Part shown: positions 5,930 to 14,167 of the stretch, piece after piece | Numbering within the stretch: position 1 is the first letter of the stretch | Layout: every line of letters begins with the position of its first letter | Source: CAZKHG01 sp964552655 | GTDB taxonomy: Bacteria > Bacteroidota > Bacteroidia > Bacteroidales > Tenuifilaceae | Direction of reading: 5' to 3' | DNA: 21,575 nt | Assembly (NCBI GenBank): GCA_964552655.1 | Contig: CAZKHG010000053.1 | Span: 1 to 21,575 of the forward strand | The notes under the pieces: generated by a model | Seen by the model: only the letters and a program-made list of their open reading frames with translations | Told to the model about the DNA's origin: nothing | Database searches by the model: none | Program-made: the position numbers and the translations under genes

Positions 5930-6766
5930 ATGAAAAAGATTGTTTCAATTCAAGGGGTAAAAGGAGCTTTCCACTACCAGGCAGCTCAAAAATATTTTGG
6001 GAAGGAAATTCAGGTTAACGAGTGTAAAAATTTTAAAGAACTGGTTGAAACAGTAGAGCTGGGTTTTGCTGATTTTGGGATTATGGCAATTGAAAACTCA
6101 TTGGTTGGAAATATTCTGCAGAACTACGCTCTTCTTAGGGAATCAAAGGTTTTGGTAGTTGGCGAGGTTTATTTAAGGGTGGTGCAAAACCTGATTGCTT
6201 TACCCGGCGAGAACATCACTTCCATTATTGAGATTCATTCTCACCCAATGGCGCTGGCCCAGTGCGAGAATTACCTTGCAGACAGAAAGGGAGTTAAAAT
6301 ACTTGCTTCAAATGACACAGCGCAAGCTGCAAAGCTGATCTCGGAGAATAAGCTGAAAGGGGTGGCTGCCATTGCCAGCATCGAAGCTGCAAGGGAATAT
6401 GGCCTAGCGGTGATAGATTCGGCCATTGAGACACATAAGTCCAATTACACCCGGTTTCTGGTTTTATCCTTAAAGCCAAACAACATTAAAGCCGATTTCA
6501 ACAAGGCAAGCGTTGTTTTTGCCATCCCTCATAAAACCGGAAGCCTGCAAAACGCGCTTCATGCCTTATCAAAACATAACATTAACCTTACCATGCTGCA
6601 ATCGCTTCCGCAAATTGGGCATTGCTGGGAGTATTTTTTTCATGCAGATATGGTTTTCCCCAGTATAGATGATTTTAACATGGCACAGCAGGCATTGAAA
6701 AGACATACAAACTATATCAAAACTATTGGGATTTATAAAGCCGGTAGCTTAGAAACAGAAGTTTAA
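5930..6766 (+). CDS. pheA: Prephenate dehydratase
   Basis: Converts prephenate to phenylpyruvate, the committed step of phenylalanine synthesis. At 278 residues it is a stand-alone dehydratase without an N-terminal chorismate mutase; that activity is fused to DAHP synthase two genes downstream. The catalytic domain shows IQGVKGAFHYQAA at the start, MAIENSLVGNI (52-62), and the key NYTRF motif with Thr174, Arg175 and Phe176. A C-terminal ACT domain spans about residues 193-275 with HKTGSLQNAL and LQSLPQ followed by WEYFF. In enteric enzymes the second motif is ESRP and contributes to phenylalanine binding; the change to QSLP may be common in this phylum, so loss of feedback inhibition should not be assumed. 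It is the first enzyme gene behind the tandem attenuators and is followed 16 bases later by the dehydrogenase gene. Confidence 0.95.
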   Translation: MKKIVSIQGVKGAFHYQAAQKYFGKEIQVNECKNFKELVETVELGFADFGIMAIENSLVGNILQNYALLRESKVLVVGEVYLRVVQNLIALPGENITSIIEIHSHPMALAQCENYLADRKGVKILASNDTAQAAKLISENKLKGVAAIASIEAAREYGLAVIDSAIETHKSNYTRFLVLSLKPNNIKADFNKASVVFAIPHKTGSLQNALHALSKHNINLTMLQSLPQIGHCWEYFFHADMVFPSIDDFNMAQQALKRHTNYIKTIGIYKAGSLETEV

Positions 6767-6782
6767 ATTTAAAATTAACAAT

Positions 6783-7649
6783 ATGAATTTGCAGGAAAAA
6801 TGTGTAGCTATTATTGGAACAGGCCAGATTGGCTGTTCCATAGCCCTGGGACTCCAGGGTAAGGTTGGGCTGATTGCAGGGGTTGATCCCTGTAAGGCCA
6901 ATATTACTCAAGCTATCCAAAACAGGATGATTGATGTAGAGCTAGACCTAAGGAGTGCTATTGATTTCGCCAATATTCTGGTGGTTGCCACCCCTGTTGA
7001 TGTGGCCATACCAATCATTACAGAAATTCTGGATTTTGCCGATGAGAGAACTGTTGTTTTGGATGTGGGCTCAACAAAAGCCCCTGTTTGCAAGGCGATA
7101 AGAAACCACGTTAACAGGAAAATCTTTGTTGCCACCCATCCCATGGCCGGCTCTCCGGTTACAGGACCGGATGGCGCCAACTCAAAGCTGTTTGCAAACT
7201 GCAAAACTTTTATCTGCCAACCTGGTTTGTCCTCAAAATTTGCCCTGGATACGGTTGTAAAACTTTACAATGATTTGCAATCAAAGGTAGAGTACATTGA
7301 ACCCGCTGAGCACGATAGGCTGGTTGGGCTGGTATCGCATCTACCTCATATTCTCTCCTATTCAATGTGTAACGTAGTCAAGTCAGCAAGCAGCAATAAC
7401 CCTGAATGGGAAAACATCGCTGCCAGCGGTTTCGATTCAACCTCGCGGTTAGCTAAAAGTCCGGCCAGCATGTGGATGCCCATCCTGAATCAGAATAAGG
7501 ACAACCTGTTAAAGTACATCAACCTGATGATTGATGAGCTTCATAAGCTGGAGCAACACATAGATACCGAAGATACTTCTGCACTGGTTGATTTTATTGA
7601 AAGCGCAGTTGATATCAGGGAGCAGTTTGAGGGATCAAGAACACGCTAA
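6783..7649 (+). CDS. tyrA: Prephenate dehydrogenase
   Basis: NAD(P)-dependent oxidative decarboxylation of prephenate to 4-hydroxyphenylpyruvate, the tyrosine branch. The 288-residue protein opens with a Rossmann fold (IIGTGQIGCS, residues 10-19), then LDVGSTKAPV, THPMAGSP with His119, and the helical dimerisation domain containing VSHLPHILSY with His186. It has no C-terminal ACT domain and no fused chorismate mutase, so allosteric control by tyrosine is not evident from the architecture. Arogenate specificity cannot be excluded from sequence reading alone. The start at 6783 preserves the glycine-rich loop about ten residues in. The gene sits between the dehydratase and DAHP synthase genes, with 11 bases to the next start, so co-transcription is very likely. 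Confidence 0.94.
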   Translation: MNLQEKCVAIIGTGQIGCSIALGLQGKVGLIAGVDPCKANITQAIQNRMIDVELDLRSAIDFANILVVATPVDVAIPIITEILDFADERTVVLDVGSTKAPVCKAIRNHVNRKIFVATHPMAGSPVTGPDGANSKLFANCKTFICQPGLSSKFALDTVVKLYNDLQSKVEYIEPAEHDRLVGLVSHLPHILSYSMCNVVKSASSNNPEWENIAASGFDSTSRLAKSPASMWMPILNQNKDNLLKYINLMIDELHKLEQHIDTEDTSALVDFIESAVDIREQFEGSRTR

Positions 7650-7660
7650 ACATCAGACCC

Positions 7661-8758
7661 ATGGAAAAATCAAACTTACATCAGCTGATACCAACAAGTT
7701 GTTGGACTTCCGAAGGAAGTGGTTCTTTGCTCATTGCCGGCCCTTGCAGCGCTGAATCACCCGAGCAGCTCTTTGAAGTTGCCAAATCGCTTAAAAAAAG
7801 CGGTAAGGTCAACTACCTGCGCGCCGGGATTTGGAAACCCCGGACCACTCCCGGTTCATTTCAGGGAGTTGGAACTATCGGGCTGGAATGGTTGCGGGAT
7901 ATTAAAAAGGAAACCGGGTTACCATTTTGCACCGAGGTTGGATCGGAAAAGCATGTTTACGAGGCGTTGAAATATGGGGTTGACCTGGTGTGGGTTGGCG
8001 CACGTACGGTATCAAACCCTTTCATCATGCAGGAGATTGCGGAAGCCCTGAGAGGAGTGGATATTCCTGTGCTGGTTAAAAATCCGCTCAGCCCCGATTC
8101 TGATTTATGGGAGGGAGCTATCCGACGGTTGTATAATGTTGGGCTAAGAAAGCTTGGAGCAATCCACCGAGGTTTTTCGTGGTGGGGGAAATCAATCTTC
8201 AGGAATCAACCTTTCTGGAAAATTCCAATGGATTTGAAATCGTCTTACCCCGAACTACCTGTTATTTGCGACCCCAGCCATATTACCGGCAACAGGAGCC
8301 TTGTCCCATTTGTTGCACGGCGTGGCGTGGAAATGGGTTTCGATGGGCTGATGGTGGAGGTACATCCTGATCCTTCCCGGGCGCTTAGCGATGCAGCCCA
8401 GCAGCTTACCCCACAGGAATTCATTGAGCTGCTTAATTTTATTGAAAATACTGGGAACCCTGAACAATCCTATCCGGACGGGTTGCTGGATGAGCTTCGC
8501 TCCGAGGTGGATGTCATGGACGATCTTTTGGTTTGGGCCTTGTCTAACAGGATGGAACTTTCGGAAAAAATTGCCTCCATGAAATCAAACCGGAAAATAT
8601 CTGTACTGCAACCAAATCGTTGGAGCCAGGTGCTGGAGCGGGTTACCGAATCGGGACAAATGTCGGGGCTACGGCCAAACTTCATCCGCAAGCTCTACAA
8701 TGCCATCCATAAAGAGTCAATATCAATCCAAAATGAGCTAATTCATAAAATGGGCTAG
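7661..8758 (+). CDS. Bifunctional DAHP synthase / chorismate mutase
   Basis: Fusion enzyme of 365 residues that catalyses the entry step of the shikimate pathway (phosphoenolpyruvate plus erythrose 4-phosphate to DAHP) and the chorismate to prephenate step. Residues about 20-260 are a DAHP synthase of the KDPS-like type: IAGPCSAES (25-33, metal ligand Cys29), RAGIWKPRTTP, TEVGS, WVGART, VKNP, CDPSH (His206) and MVEVHPDP (231-238). Residues about 275-360 are an AroQ-type chorismate mutase with LDELRSEVDVMDD, NRMELSEKIASMK and PNRWSQVLERV; Arg280, Arg297 and Lys308 sit at the expected catalytic positions. This order (synthase first, mutase last) is typical of Bacteroidota. The mutase directly feeds the two upstream genes' enzymes, and prephenate may inhibit the synthase as in known fusions, though that is inference. 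Confidence 0.95.
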   Translation: MEKSNLHQLIPTSCWTSEGSGSLLIAGPCSAESPEQLFEVAKSLKKSGKVNYLRAGIWKPRTTPGSFQGVGTIGLEWLRDIKKETGLPFCTEVGSEKHVYEALKYGVDLVWVGARTVSNPFIMQEIAEALRGVDIPVLVKNPLSPDSDLWEGAIRRLYNVGLRKLGAIHRGFSWWGKSIFRNQPFWKIPMDLKSSYPELPVICDPSHITGNRSLVPFVARRGVEMGFDGLMVEVHPDPSRALSDAAQQLTPQEFIELLNFIENTGNPEQSYPDGLLDELRSEVDVMDDLLVWALSNRMELSEKIASMKSNRKISVLQPNRWSQVLERVTESGQMSGLRPNFIRKLYNAIHKESISIQNELIHKMG

Positions 8759-8805
8759 AAAATATGGAATTAAAACCTAACTTTATGATCCCAAAAAATG
8801 ATTGA

Positions 8806-9828
8806 ATGGAAAAGATCAAAGTTAAGGGTCAGAACTCTGTATCATACGTAATTGTTGATGAATCGCTTTCAAACTTAAAGCATTACATTCCCTCAAAAGG
8901 GGTGTTTATTATCACCGATAAAAATGTCGGGCTAATTTATAAGAATCAGCTTCCGAATTTCCCTCTTTACACCGTGGAGTCGGGTGAGGGCTGTAAAAGC
9001 CTGCAATCGGCAATCAATGTTTACCGATGGCTGCTGGATGAGGGTGCGGACAGGAGCTCGTTCATTGTAGGTGTTGGAGGTGGTGCCGTTTGCGACCTCA
9101 CCGGGTTTATCGCATCAACCTTTATGCGCGGGGTACCATTCGGGTTTGTGGCAACTACTTTGTTGGCCCAGGTGGATGCCAGCATTGGCGGTAAAAACGG
9201 GATTAACCTCGATGGGTTTAAAAATATCATCGGCACATTCAACCAGCCGCAATTTGTAATTTGTGACATTTCCATGCTGAAAACACTGCCCGGCGATGAA
9301 TTCTCCAATGGCCTGGCCGAAGTGGTTAAGTATTCCATCATCTCCGAAGATCAGAAATTCTCCTTCCTGGAGGAGAATATTGATAAAATTCTTGGATATA
9401 ATCATGATATTCTTGCTAACCTGGTAACCCAATCCGTTAAAATCAAGGCAGATATTGTTAAGTATGATGAGCAGGAGAAGGATCTCCGCAGGATTCTTAA
9501 CCTGGGGCACACCTGGGGACACGCAGTGGAGAAGATTACCGGAATACCTCATGGACAGGCTGTTAGCATTGGAATTGCGTTTGCCGCCAACCTTTCGTGC
9601 GATGGTGGATTACTGTCGGTAAATGACAGGGACAGAAACATCCGGCTGCTGAAATCGCTTGGCCTGCCAACCGAAACATTTGCCCATCCATCGGTAATAT
9701 TCGATGCCATGGTTAAGGATAAAAAAAAGGAGGGCAGCACCATCAATTTTGTACTGGTAAAACGGATTGGAAAGGTGAAAATTCAACCCATCCCGGTCAT
9801 TGAGCTGAAAAATTTTATAATTAAATGA
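8806..9828 (+). CDS. aroB: 3-dehydroquinate synthase
   Basis: Converts DAHP to 3-dehydroquinate, second step of the shikimate pathway, using NAD and a divalent metal. The protein has 340 residues. It shows the NAD loop VGVGGGAVCDLTG (88-100), the signature STFMRGVPFGFVATTLLAQV, DASIGGKNGINL, and the metal ligands Glu171 (LAEVVKY), His235 (LNLGHTWGHA) and His249 (PHGQAVSIG). It follows the DAHP synthase gene after 47 bases and its stop overlaps the start of aroD by four bases (ATGA), a sign of translational coupling. Gene order follows the reaction order here. Confidence 0.96.
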   Translation: MEKIKVKGQNSVSYVIVDESLSNLKHYIPSKGVFIITDKNVGLIYKNQLPNFPLYTVESGEGCKSLQSAINVYRWLLDEGADRSSFIVGVGGGAVCDLTGFIASTFMRGVPFGFVATTLLAQVDASIGGKNGINLDGFKNIIGTFNQPQFVICDISMLKTLPGDEFSNGLAEVVKYSIISEDQKFSFLEENIDKILGYNHDILANLVTQSVKIKADIVKYDEQEKDLRRILNLGHTWGHAVEKITGIPHGQAVSIGIAFAANLSCDGGLLSVNDRDRNIRLLKSLGLPTETFAHPSVIFDAMVKDKKKEGSTINFVLVKRIGKVKIQPIPVIELKNFIIK

Positions 9829-10478
9829 TACGACCTGATATTTGCGTAAGCATTGGTAAGATTGATTTTAACCGTATCCTGGAAATCCTGGATAAAGTTG
9901 GAATGGCCGAAATCAGGATAGATCTGCTCGATCTGATGCCCAACCAGCTTGAAGTTCTATTCTCCAGCCATAAAAACCTGATAGCCACCTGCCGTCCCGG
10001 CAGATACGATGATACCCAGCGAAGCTCGTTGCTTGATCGGGCGTTAAATGCCGGTGCTGCTTACATTGACCTGGAAATTGAATCGAACCCGGAGTGGCGC
10101 AACCACCTGTTCTCCCTTGCCCGGGAGCTGAACAGGAAGGTGATTATCAGCTGGCATTGCTTTGGCAAAACCCCTGCGGCTGATAACGAACTTTTTAAAA
10201 TTGTGGACAGCTTGTACTCCGCCGGAGCTGATATTGCCAAGATTGCCTGTACATCTAACAGCAAAGCCGATTGCGCCCGAATGCTTACCCTATACTCAAA
10301 ATACCACAACCTGGTGGCCATCAGTATGGGTAAACAGGGCTTAATCAGCCGTATTGCATCATTATCGCTGGGCGCTCCGTTTACATTTGCTTCGGTTGAG
10401 GGGGAAGAAACCGCTCCGGGGCAGATTGACTATATCAGGATGAATCACCTGATCAACGAGATTGAACTATTAGGTTAG
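9825..10478 (+). CDS. aroD: 3-dehydroquinate dehydratase, type I
   Basis: Dehydrates 3-dehydroquinate to 3-dehydroshikimate, third shikimate step, by Schiff-base chemistry. The 217-residue length fits the compact type I family. Key features are EIRIDLLD near residue 30, the catalytic histidine in SWHCFGKTP (His111), the Schiff-base lysine in IAKIACTS (Lys139), then ISMGKQGLISRI and FASVEGEETAPGQ near the C-terminus. The ATG overlaps the aroB stop by four bases. It ends 96 bases before aroE; that spacer is AT-rich, contains a TTGAATTTTGAATT stretch and shows no clear promoter or terminator. Confidence 0.93.
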   Translation: MIRPDICVSIGKIDFNRILEILDKVGMAEIRIDLLDLMPNQLEVLFSSHKNLIATCRPGRYDDTQRSSLLDRALNAGAAYIDLEIESNPEWRNHLFSLARELNRKVIISWHCFGKTPAADNELFKIVDSLYSAGADIAKIACTSNSKADCARMLTLYSKYHNLVAISMGKQGLISRIASLSLGAPFTFASVEGEETAPGQIDYIRMNHLINEIELLG

Positions 10479-10574
10479 CTCGTAAACATTGAATTTTGAA
10501 TTAGTAATTAATAAAAATAGTAATCTGATAAATTAAATGCATTTTTCTTCGTAATTTTTAAATCATATCTGTAC

Positions 10575-11471
10575 ATGCAATCTATCTTCGCCGTTTTCGG
10601 GAAACCAATCCTGCACAGTAAAAGCCCTCAACTTTACAATACCGCCTTTAACCATTACCAGCTGGATGCTTTTTACACAAGGATTTGTGTTGAAAGTTGT
10701 GAGGAGATCAGCAGCTATATCCGGAATATGAATATCCTGGGTGCAAATATTACCACACCTTTCAAGGAGTTAATAATTGATTATCTGGATGATATCTCCG
10801 ATGAGGTGAAGGGGATTGGCGCAGTTAACCTCATTCTGAATAATGATGGCGAGCTGAAAGGGTATAATACAGATTACCTGGGTCTTACAAGAACAATTTA
10901 TGAAGCTGGCCTTTCACTTAACGGAGCTAAGTGTCTTGTGCTAGGAGCCGGTGGTGCAGCAAGGGCAGCTGTTTACGGGCTGATAGAAGAGCAAGCCAAG
11001 GTTTACATTGCCAACCGGACAGCCGCAAAGGCAGAGGACATGTCCGTTTACTTCGGGTGTGAGGTTTTTCCTTTCGATCAGCTGAACAGCAAGAGTATGA
11101 ATTTTGATATTGTGATTTCGGCTTTACTTCCTGATGTTGAGCTCCCTTTAAACTGGGATTGCGGGTGTAAACTCTTTATAGATGCAAACTACCGTAAATC
11201 GAGAATGGGGGAGGTTGCTGCCGAAAAAGGCTTGAGGGTGATTAAGGGTGACAGGTGGCTTATCAATCAGGCGGTTGCAGCTTATAACCTTTTTACAGGG
11301 GTAAACCCTGATACCCGGCTCTTTGAGGAGGCTTTCAGCAAAGGGCTTGACTACCAAAACATCAAGGTAGGAATAATTAAACCGGAGGAGATCAGAACTT
11401 TCACCAGCATTGATTTTGATCTTATTGCTCCATCAGAGCATCTGGCAAATTACGAAAAGAGTTTATTGTGA
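10575..11471 (+). CDS. aroE: Shikimate dehydrogenase with C-terminal extension
   Basis: NADPH-dependent reduction of 3-dehydroshikimate to shikimate. The substrate domain shows FGKPILHSKSP (8-18), NITTPFK with catalytic Lys64, and GYNTDYLG with Asp100. The nucleotide domain has VLGAGGAARAAVYGL (122-136) and a typical NRT phosphate-contact motif (147-149), pointing to NADP. The NQAVAAYNLFTG motif near 231-242 ends the usual fold. The protein continues to residue 298, about 30-40 residues beyond the common length, with a tail rich in charged residues that I do not recognise. The next step's enzyme, shikimate kinase, is absent from the operon. The gene begins after a 96-base spacer and is followed by a 101-base spacer with an inverted repeat. 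Confidence 0.92.
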   Translation: MQSIFAVFGKPILHSKSPQLYNTAFNHYQLDAFYTRICVESCEEISSYIRNMNILGANITTPFKELIIDYLDDISDEVKGIGAVNLILNNDGELKGYNTDYLGLTRTIYEAGLSLNGAKCLVLGAGGAARAAVYGLIEEQAKVYIANRTAAKAEDMSVYFGCEVFPFDQLNSKSMNFDIVISALLPDVELPLNWDCGCKLFIDANYRKSRMGEVAAEKGLRVIKGDRWLINQAVAAYNLFTGVNPDTRLFEEAFSKGLDYQNIKVGIIKPEEIRTFTSIDFDLIAPSEHLANYEKSLL

Positions 11472-11479
11472 TGAATATG

Positions 11480-11555
11480 AACACAGATAGCACGGATGAA
11501 ACAGATGACCACAAATGAATCTTTGAAAGTTAGCAATATTTGTGAAATCTGTGTT
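11480..11555. repeat. Inverted repeat between aroE and aroA
   Basis: AACACAGAT (11480-11488) is the exact inverse complement of ATCTGTGTT (11547-11555), and CACAAAT (11510-11516) that of ATTTGTG (11538-11544). The two arms nest to form a hairpin of about 76 bases. No T run follows, so it is not an intrinsic terminator. The sequence resembles the ACACAGAT-type dispersed repeats seen in many Bacteroidota genomes, an impression from memory. Confidence 0.6.
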
Positions 11556-11572
11556 CTATATTTATTTGTAGT

Positions 11573-12814
11573 ATGATTAAAACCATCCACCCATCGATAG
11601 TTACAGGCACAGTGGTTGCCCCGGCATCCAAAAGTGTGGCGCAACGCGCCATAGCCATTGCCTCGCTGATCTCGGGCAGGTCGGAGATAATAAACCCCGG
11701 CACCAGCGATGATGTTAAGGCGGCCATAAGCCTGGCACGGGGGTTGGGTGCTGCCGTGAAAGAGCATCAGGGGAAAATCTATATTTGCGGTGGAATTAAA
11801 GTACCATCATCCCCGCTTAGCTGCGGTGAATCCGGGCTCAGCGTCAGAATGTTCTCTGCTTTGGCTTCACTGCTAGATGCTGAGGTTACCCTTACGGGTC
11901 ATGGTTCGCTGATGAACCGGCCAATGAATATCATAGAAGAATCTCTCACCCCACTGGGCATTACCTGCAAAACCAATCAGGGAAAACTCCCCGTAACCAT
12001 TAAAGGTCCTTTGCTGGGCGGCACAGCTTATCTGGATGGATCAATCAGCTCCCAGGTAATAACCGGGATACTCATTGCTTCACCTTACGCCAGATCTGAT
12101 GTCAGGTTAATGGTTGAAAACCTCCAAAGCCTTCCTTACATTGATCTTACCATCAATTTAATGAACAGTTTTGGGGTTGAGGTAAAAAACAAAAATTACA
12201 GGGAATTCTACGTAAGGGCCGGGCAAAAATATCAACCCTGCAGCTTCACTGTTGAAGGCGATTGGAGCGGCGCTGCATTTATGCTGGTGGCTGGAGCCAT
12301 AGCCGGTAGGGTGGAGGTTGAGCACCTGTTTGCCGGATCGAACCAGGCCGACAGGGCAATCATTGATGCTTTGCTTTACGCCGGTGCACACGTATCAATT
12401 CGCGACCGGAGCATTGAGGTGAAACATAAAAACCTTATAGGGTTTGATTTTGATGCCACCAACTGCCCCGATCTGTTTCCACCCCTGGTTGCCCTCGCGT
12501 CAAACTGCAACGGAGTTTCCAAAATTCTGGGGGTAAGCAGGCTCAGGGTTAAGGAGAGCGACAGGGCTGCAACACTTGTCCGGGAATTTACTAAATTGGG
12601 AGTTGATATCAGGGTTGAGGGTGAGCTGATGATTGTTAAGGGAGGAATCCCTCAGGGGGGAATAGTCGAGTCACATGGCGATCACCGCATTGCCATGGCA
12701 GTTGCGGTGGCTGCCTTAGGCGGGATTGGGCATGTGGATATTGAAGGAGCGGAAGCCGTGGCAAAATCCTACCCCGGTTTCTTTGATGATCTGAGCAAAG
12801 TTATTAGCTATTAG
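11573..12814 (+). CDS. aroA: 3-phosphoshikimate 1-carboxyvinyltransferase (EPSP synthase)
   Basis: Adds the enolpyruvyl group of phosphoenolpyruvate to shikimate 3-phosphate, sixth step of the pathway. The 413-residue protein shows APASKSVAQRA (16-26; Lys20, Ser21, Arg25), CGESGLSVRMF (84-94), LTGHGSLMNRP (107-117), DGSISSQVITG (155-165), VEGDWSGAAF, NCPDLFPPL, RLRVKESDRAA and HGDHRIAMA. The PASKSVAQRA and CGESGLS forms differ from the PGSKS and GNAGT forms of E. coli; such divergent enzymes occur in Bacteroidota and archaea. Whether this affects glyphosate sensitivity cannot be told from reading. Its substrate requires shikimate kinase, not encoded in the window. It is preceded by the hairpin repeat and followed by a 406-base spacer before aroC. 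Confidence 0.94.
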   Translation: MIKTIHPSIVTGTVVAPASKSVAQRAIAIASLISGRSEIINPGTSDDVKAAISLARGLGAAVKEHQGKIYICGGIKVPSSPLSCGESGLSVRMFSALASLLDAEVTLTGHGSLMNRPMNIIEESLTPLGITCKTNQGKLPVTIKGPLLGGTAYLDGSISSQVITGILIASPYARSDVRLMVENLQSLPYIDLTINLMNSFGVEVKNKNYREFYVRAGQKYQPCSFTVEGDWSGAAFMLVAGAIAGRVEVEHLFAGSNQADRAIIDALLYAGAHVSIRDRSIEVKHKNLIGFDFDATNCPDLFPPLVALASNCNGVSKILGVSRLRVKESDRAATLVREFTKLGVDIRVEGELMIVKGGIPQGGIVESHGDHRIAMAVAVAALGGIGHVDIEGAEAVAKSYPGFFDDLSKVISY

Positions 12815-12890
12815 GTTAATAAGTTATTAAGTAGTTATGGAAAAAATAATACAGAATATCATTACTGACATATATTTTAATATTATACTA

Positions 12891-13092
12891 AAACCCTTAC
12901 CCAGTCGATCCCCTACTGGGAAATCAACACGGGGAGGTCTGCTTTATTTACAATACTTTATCGTCCCGCCAAGGCGGGATAAACTCTACGGCGAAATACA
13001 GCGTAGCTGTTAAAGTGTTGTAAAATAGTAGAGTATATTATCAAAGAAATTCCTCGTAGAGCCTGCCTGCCGGCTGGAAGGGATTAAGGTTT
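12891..13092. repeat. Nested inverted-repeat element, about 200 bases
   Basis: Several nested or adjacent pairings are visible. Outer arms: AAACC/TTA/CCC at 12891-12902 against GGG/TAA/GGTTT at 13080-13092 with small bulges. Side hairpin: CCCAGT (12900-12905, sharing bases with the outer arm) with ACTGGG (12915-12920). Middle arms: TTTACAATACTTTA (12947-12960) against TAAAGTGTTGTAAA (13011-13024), 14 pairs with one wobble. Inside these: the perfect hairpin TCCCGCC-AA-GGCGGGA (12964-12979) and CTACG/CGTAG (12986-13006). The GC-rich core differs from the AT-rich surroundings. It looks like a non-coding mobile repeat of the MITE or REP kind or a structured RNA; no transposase is present. Confidence 0.6.
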
Positions 13093-13168
13093 TTTGTCGG
13101 TTAGTATTAACTGACTATATTAACCAATAACCAATAACTAATTGTTAATTTTAGCACTGAATATTAAA

Positions 13169-13220
13169 TTTTGAATTTTGAATTTTGAATCTTGAACTCT
13201 TTAACCTTTAACCTTTAACC
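13169..13220 (+). repeat. Two 7-base tandem arrays abutting the aroC start
   Basis: TTTTGAA occurs three times in a row at 13169-13189, and TTTAACC three times at 13200-13220, ending at the base before the aroC ATG. Unit lengths are equal (7 bases) although the sequences differ. Short tandem arrays at this position can vary in copy number and alter the spacing of the promoter or ribosome site. Confidence 0.8.
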
Positions 13221-14167
13221 ATGAACTCCTTTGGCAGAAAATTTCGGATCAGCATATTCGGCGAGTCGCACGGCCCCAATGTCGGGATAATTATTGATGG
13301 TTGTCCCGCCGGAATCCCTTTGCAGCTTGATGATTTCGCGAAAGATTTGGATCGTCGCCGCTCCGGCAAAGCGGGAACCACAAAGCGAACCGAGGAGGAT
13401 ACCCCTGAGATCGTATCGGGGTGGTTCAACGGCCATACAACCGGATCGCCGTTAACCATCATTTTTCAGAATAAGGATGTGCAATCGGCCGATTACCAGA
13501 ACATTGTGGATACTCCCCGGCCAGGCCATGCCGACTGGGTGGCCAAGTACAAGTTTGGCGGCTACAACGATCCCCGCGGCGGTGGCCATTTCTCCGGGAG
13601 GCTCACGCTGGCGCTGGTTGCTGCCGGGGTGATTGCCAAAAAGGTGATTCCTGAGGTGCAGGTTCACGCCGGGCTGATTGAAGCCGGCGGGAGCAAGGAT
13701 ATTGATGCTGCCGTTAAGAACGCGATGGATATTGGCGATTCCATTGGCGGAATTGTGGAGTGCCGGGCCAGAAATATCCCCGTGGGGCTGGGGGAACCGT
13801 TCTTCGATTCCGTGGAATCGGTGATCAGCCATATCGTTTTTTCCATTCCGGCTATCAAGGGGATAGAGTTTGGTTCGGGGTTTGCCTCTGCCAGGATGTT
13901 CGGCTCGGAGAATAACGACCCCATTGTGGACAGCACGGGCAGAACGGCTACCAACAATGCCGGGGGCATTACCGGCGGGATATCCAACGGCAACGAGCTG
14001 GTGTTCAGGGTGGCGGTAAAACCCACCTCGAGCATACAGAAACCGCAGTCAACCTACAGCTTTGTAACAGACAAGGTGGAGGAGCTGAAAATCCAGGGGC
14101 GCCACGATACCTGCATTGCCCTGAGAGTTCCCGTGGTTGTGGAGGCCGTTACCGCCATCGCCCTGGC
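13221..14167 (+). CDS. aroC: Chorismate synthase, 3' end lost in assembly gap
   Basis: Makes chorismate from EPSP using reduced FMN, the last common step of the pathway. About 315 residues are visible before the N run; the usual length near 355-360 means some 40 codons are missing. Signatures are FGRKFRISIFGESHG (4-18), DRRRSGKAG (44-52), PGHADWVAKYKFG, DPRGGGHFSGRLT, a central ARMFGSENND, TNNAGGITGGISNGN, and GRHDTC before PVVVEAVTAIAL at the gap. All are intact, so the gene is broken only by the assembly. Any frame that continues across the N run into 14268 onward is an artefact. It is the last recognisable gene of the aromatic operon on this contig. Confidence 0.95.

Larger units (their letters stand above)
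12815..13220. other. 406-base spacer between aroA and aroC, no gene
   Basis: No ORF in this spacer looks like a gene. It has three parts: an AT-rich stretch (12815-12890), a nested inverted-repeat element (12891-13092) and an AT-rich end with two 7-base tandem arrays (13169-13220). The element could end the main transcript or stabilise it, which would make aroC separately expressed, but I see no classic terminator with a clean T run and no consensus promoter. Confidence 0.7.

Noticed and set aside
9115..9552. 145-codon minus-strand frame inside aroB
   Set aside because: Antisense shadow of a strongly conserved enzyme gene; no family features.
13169..13220. Short regular repeats as a possible CRISPR remnant
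   Set aside because: Units are 7 bases long, contiguous, without spacers; no cas genes in the window.
13452..14035. Long minus-strand frames (about 125 codons) inside aroC
   Set aside because: Shadow frames in GC-rich coding DNA opposite intact chorismate synthase motifs.
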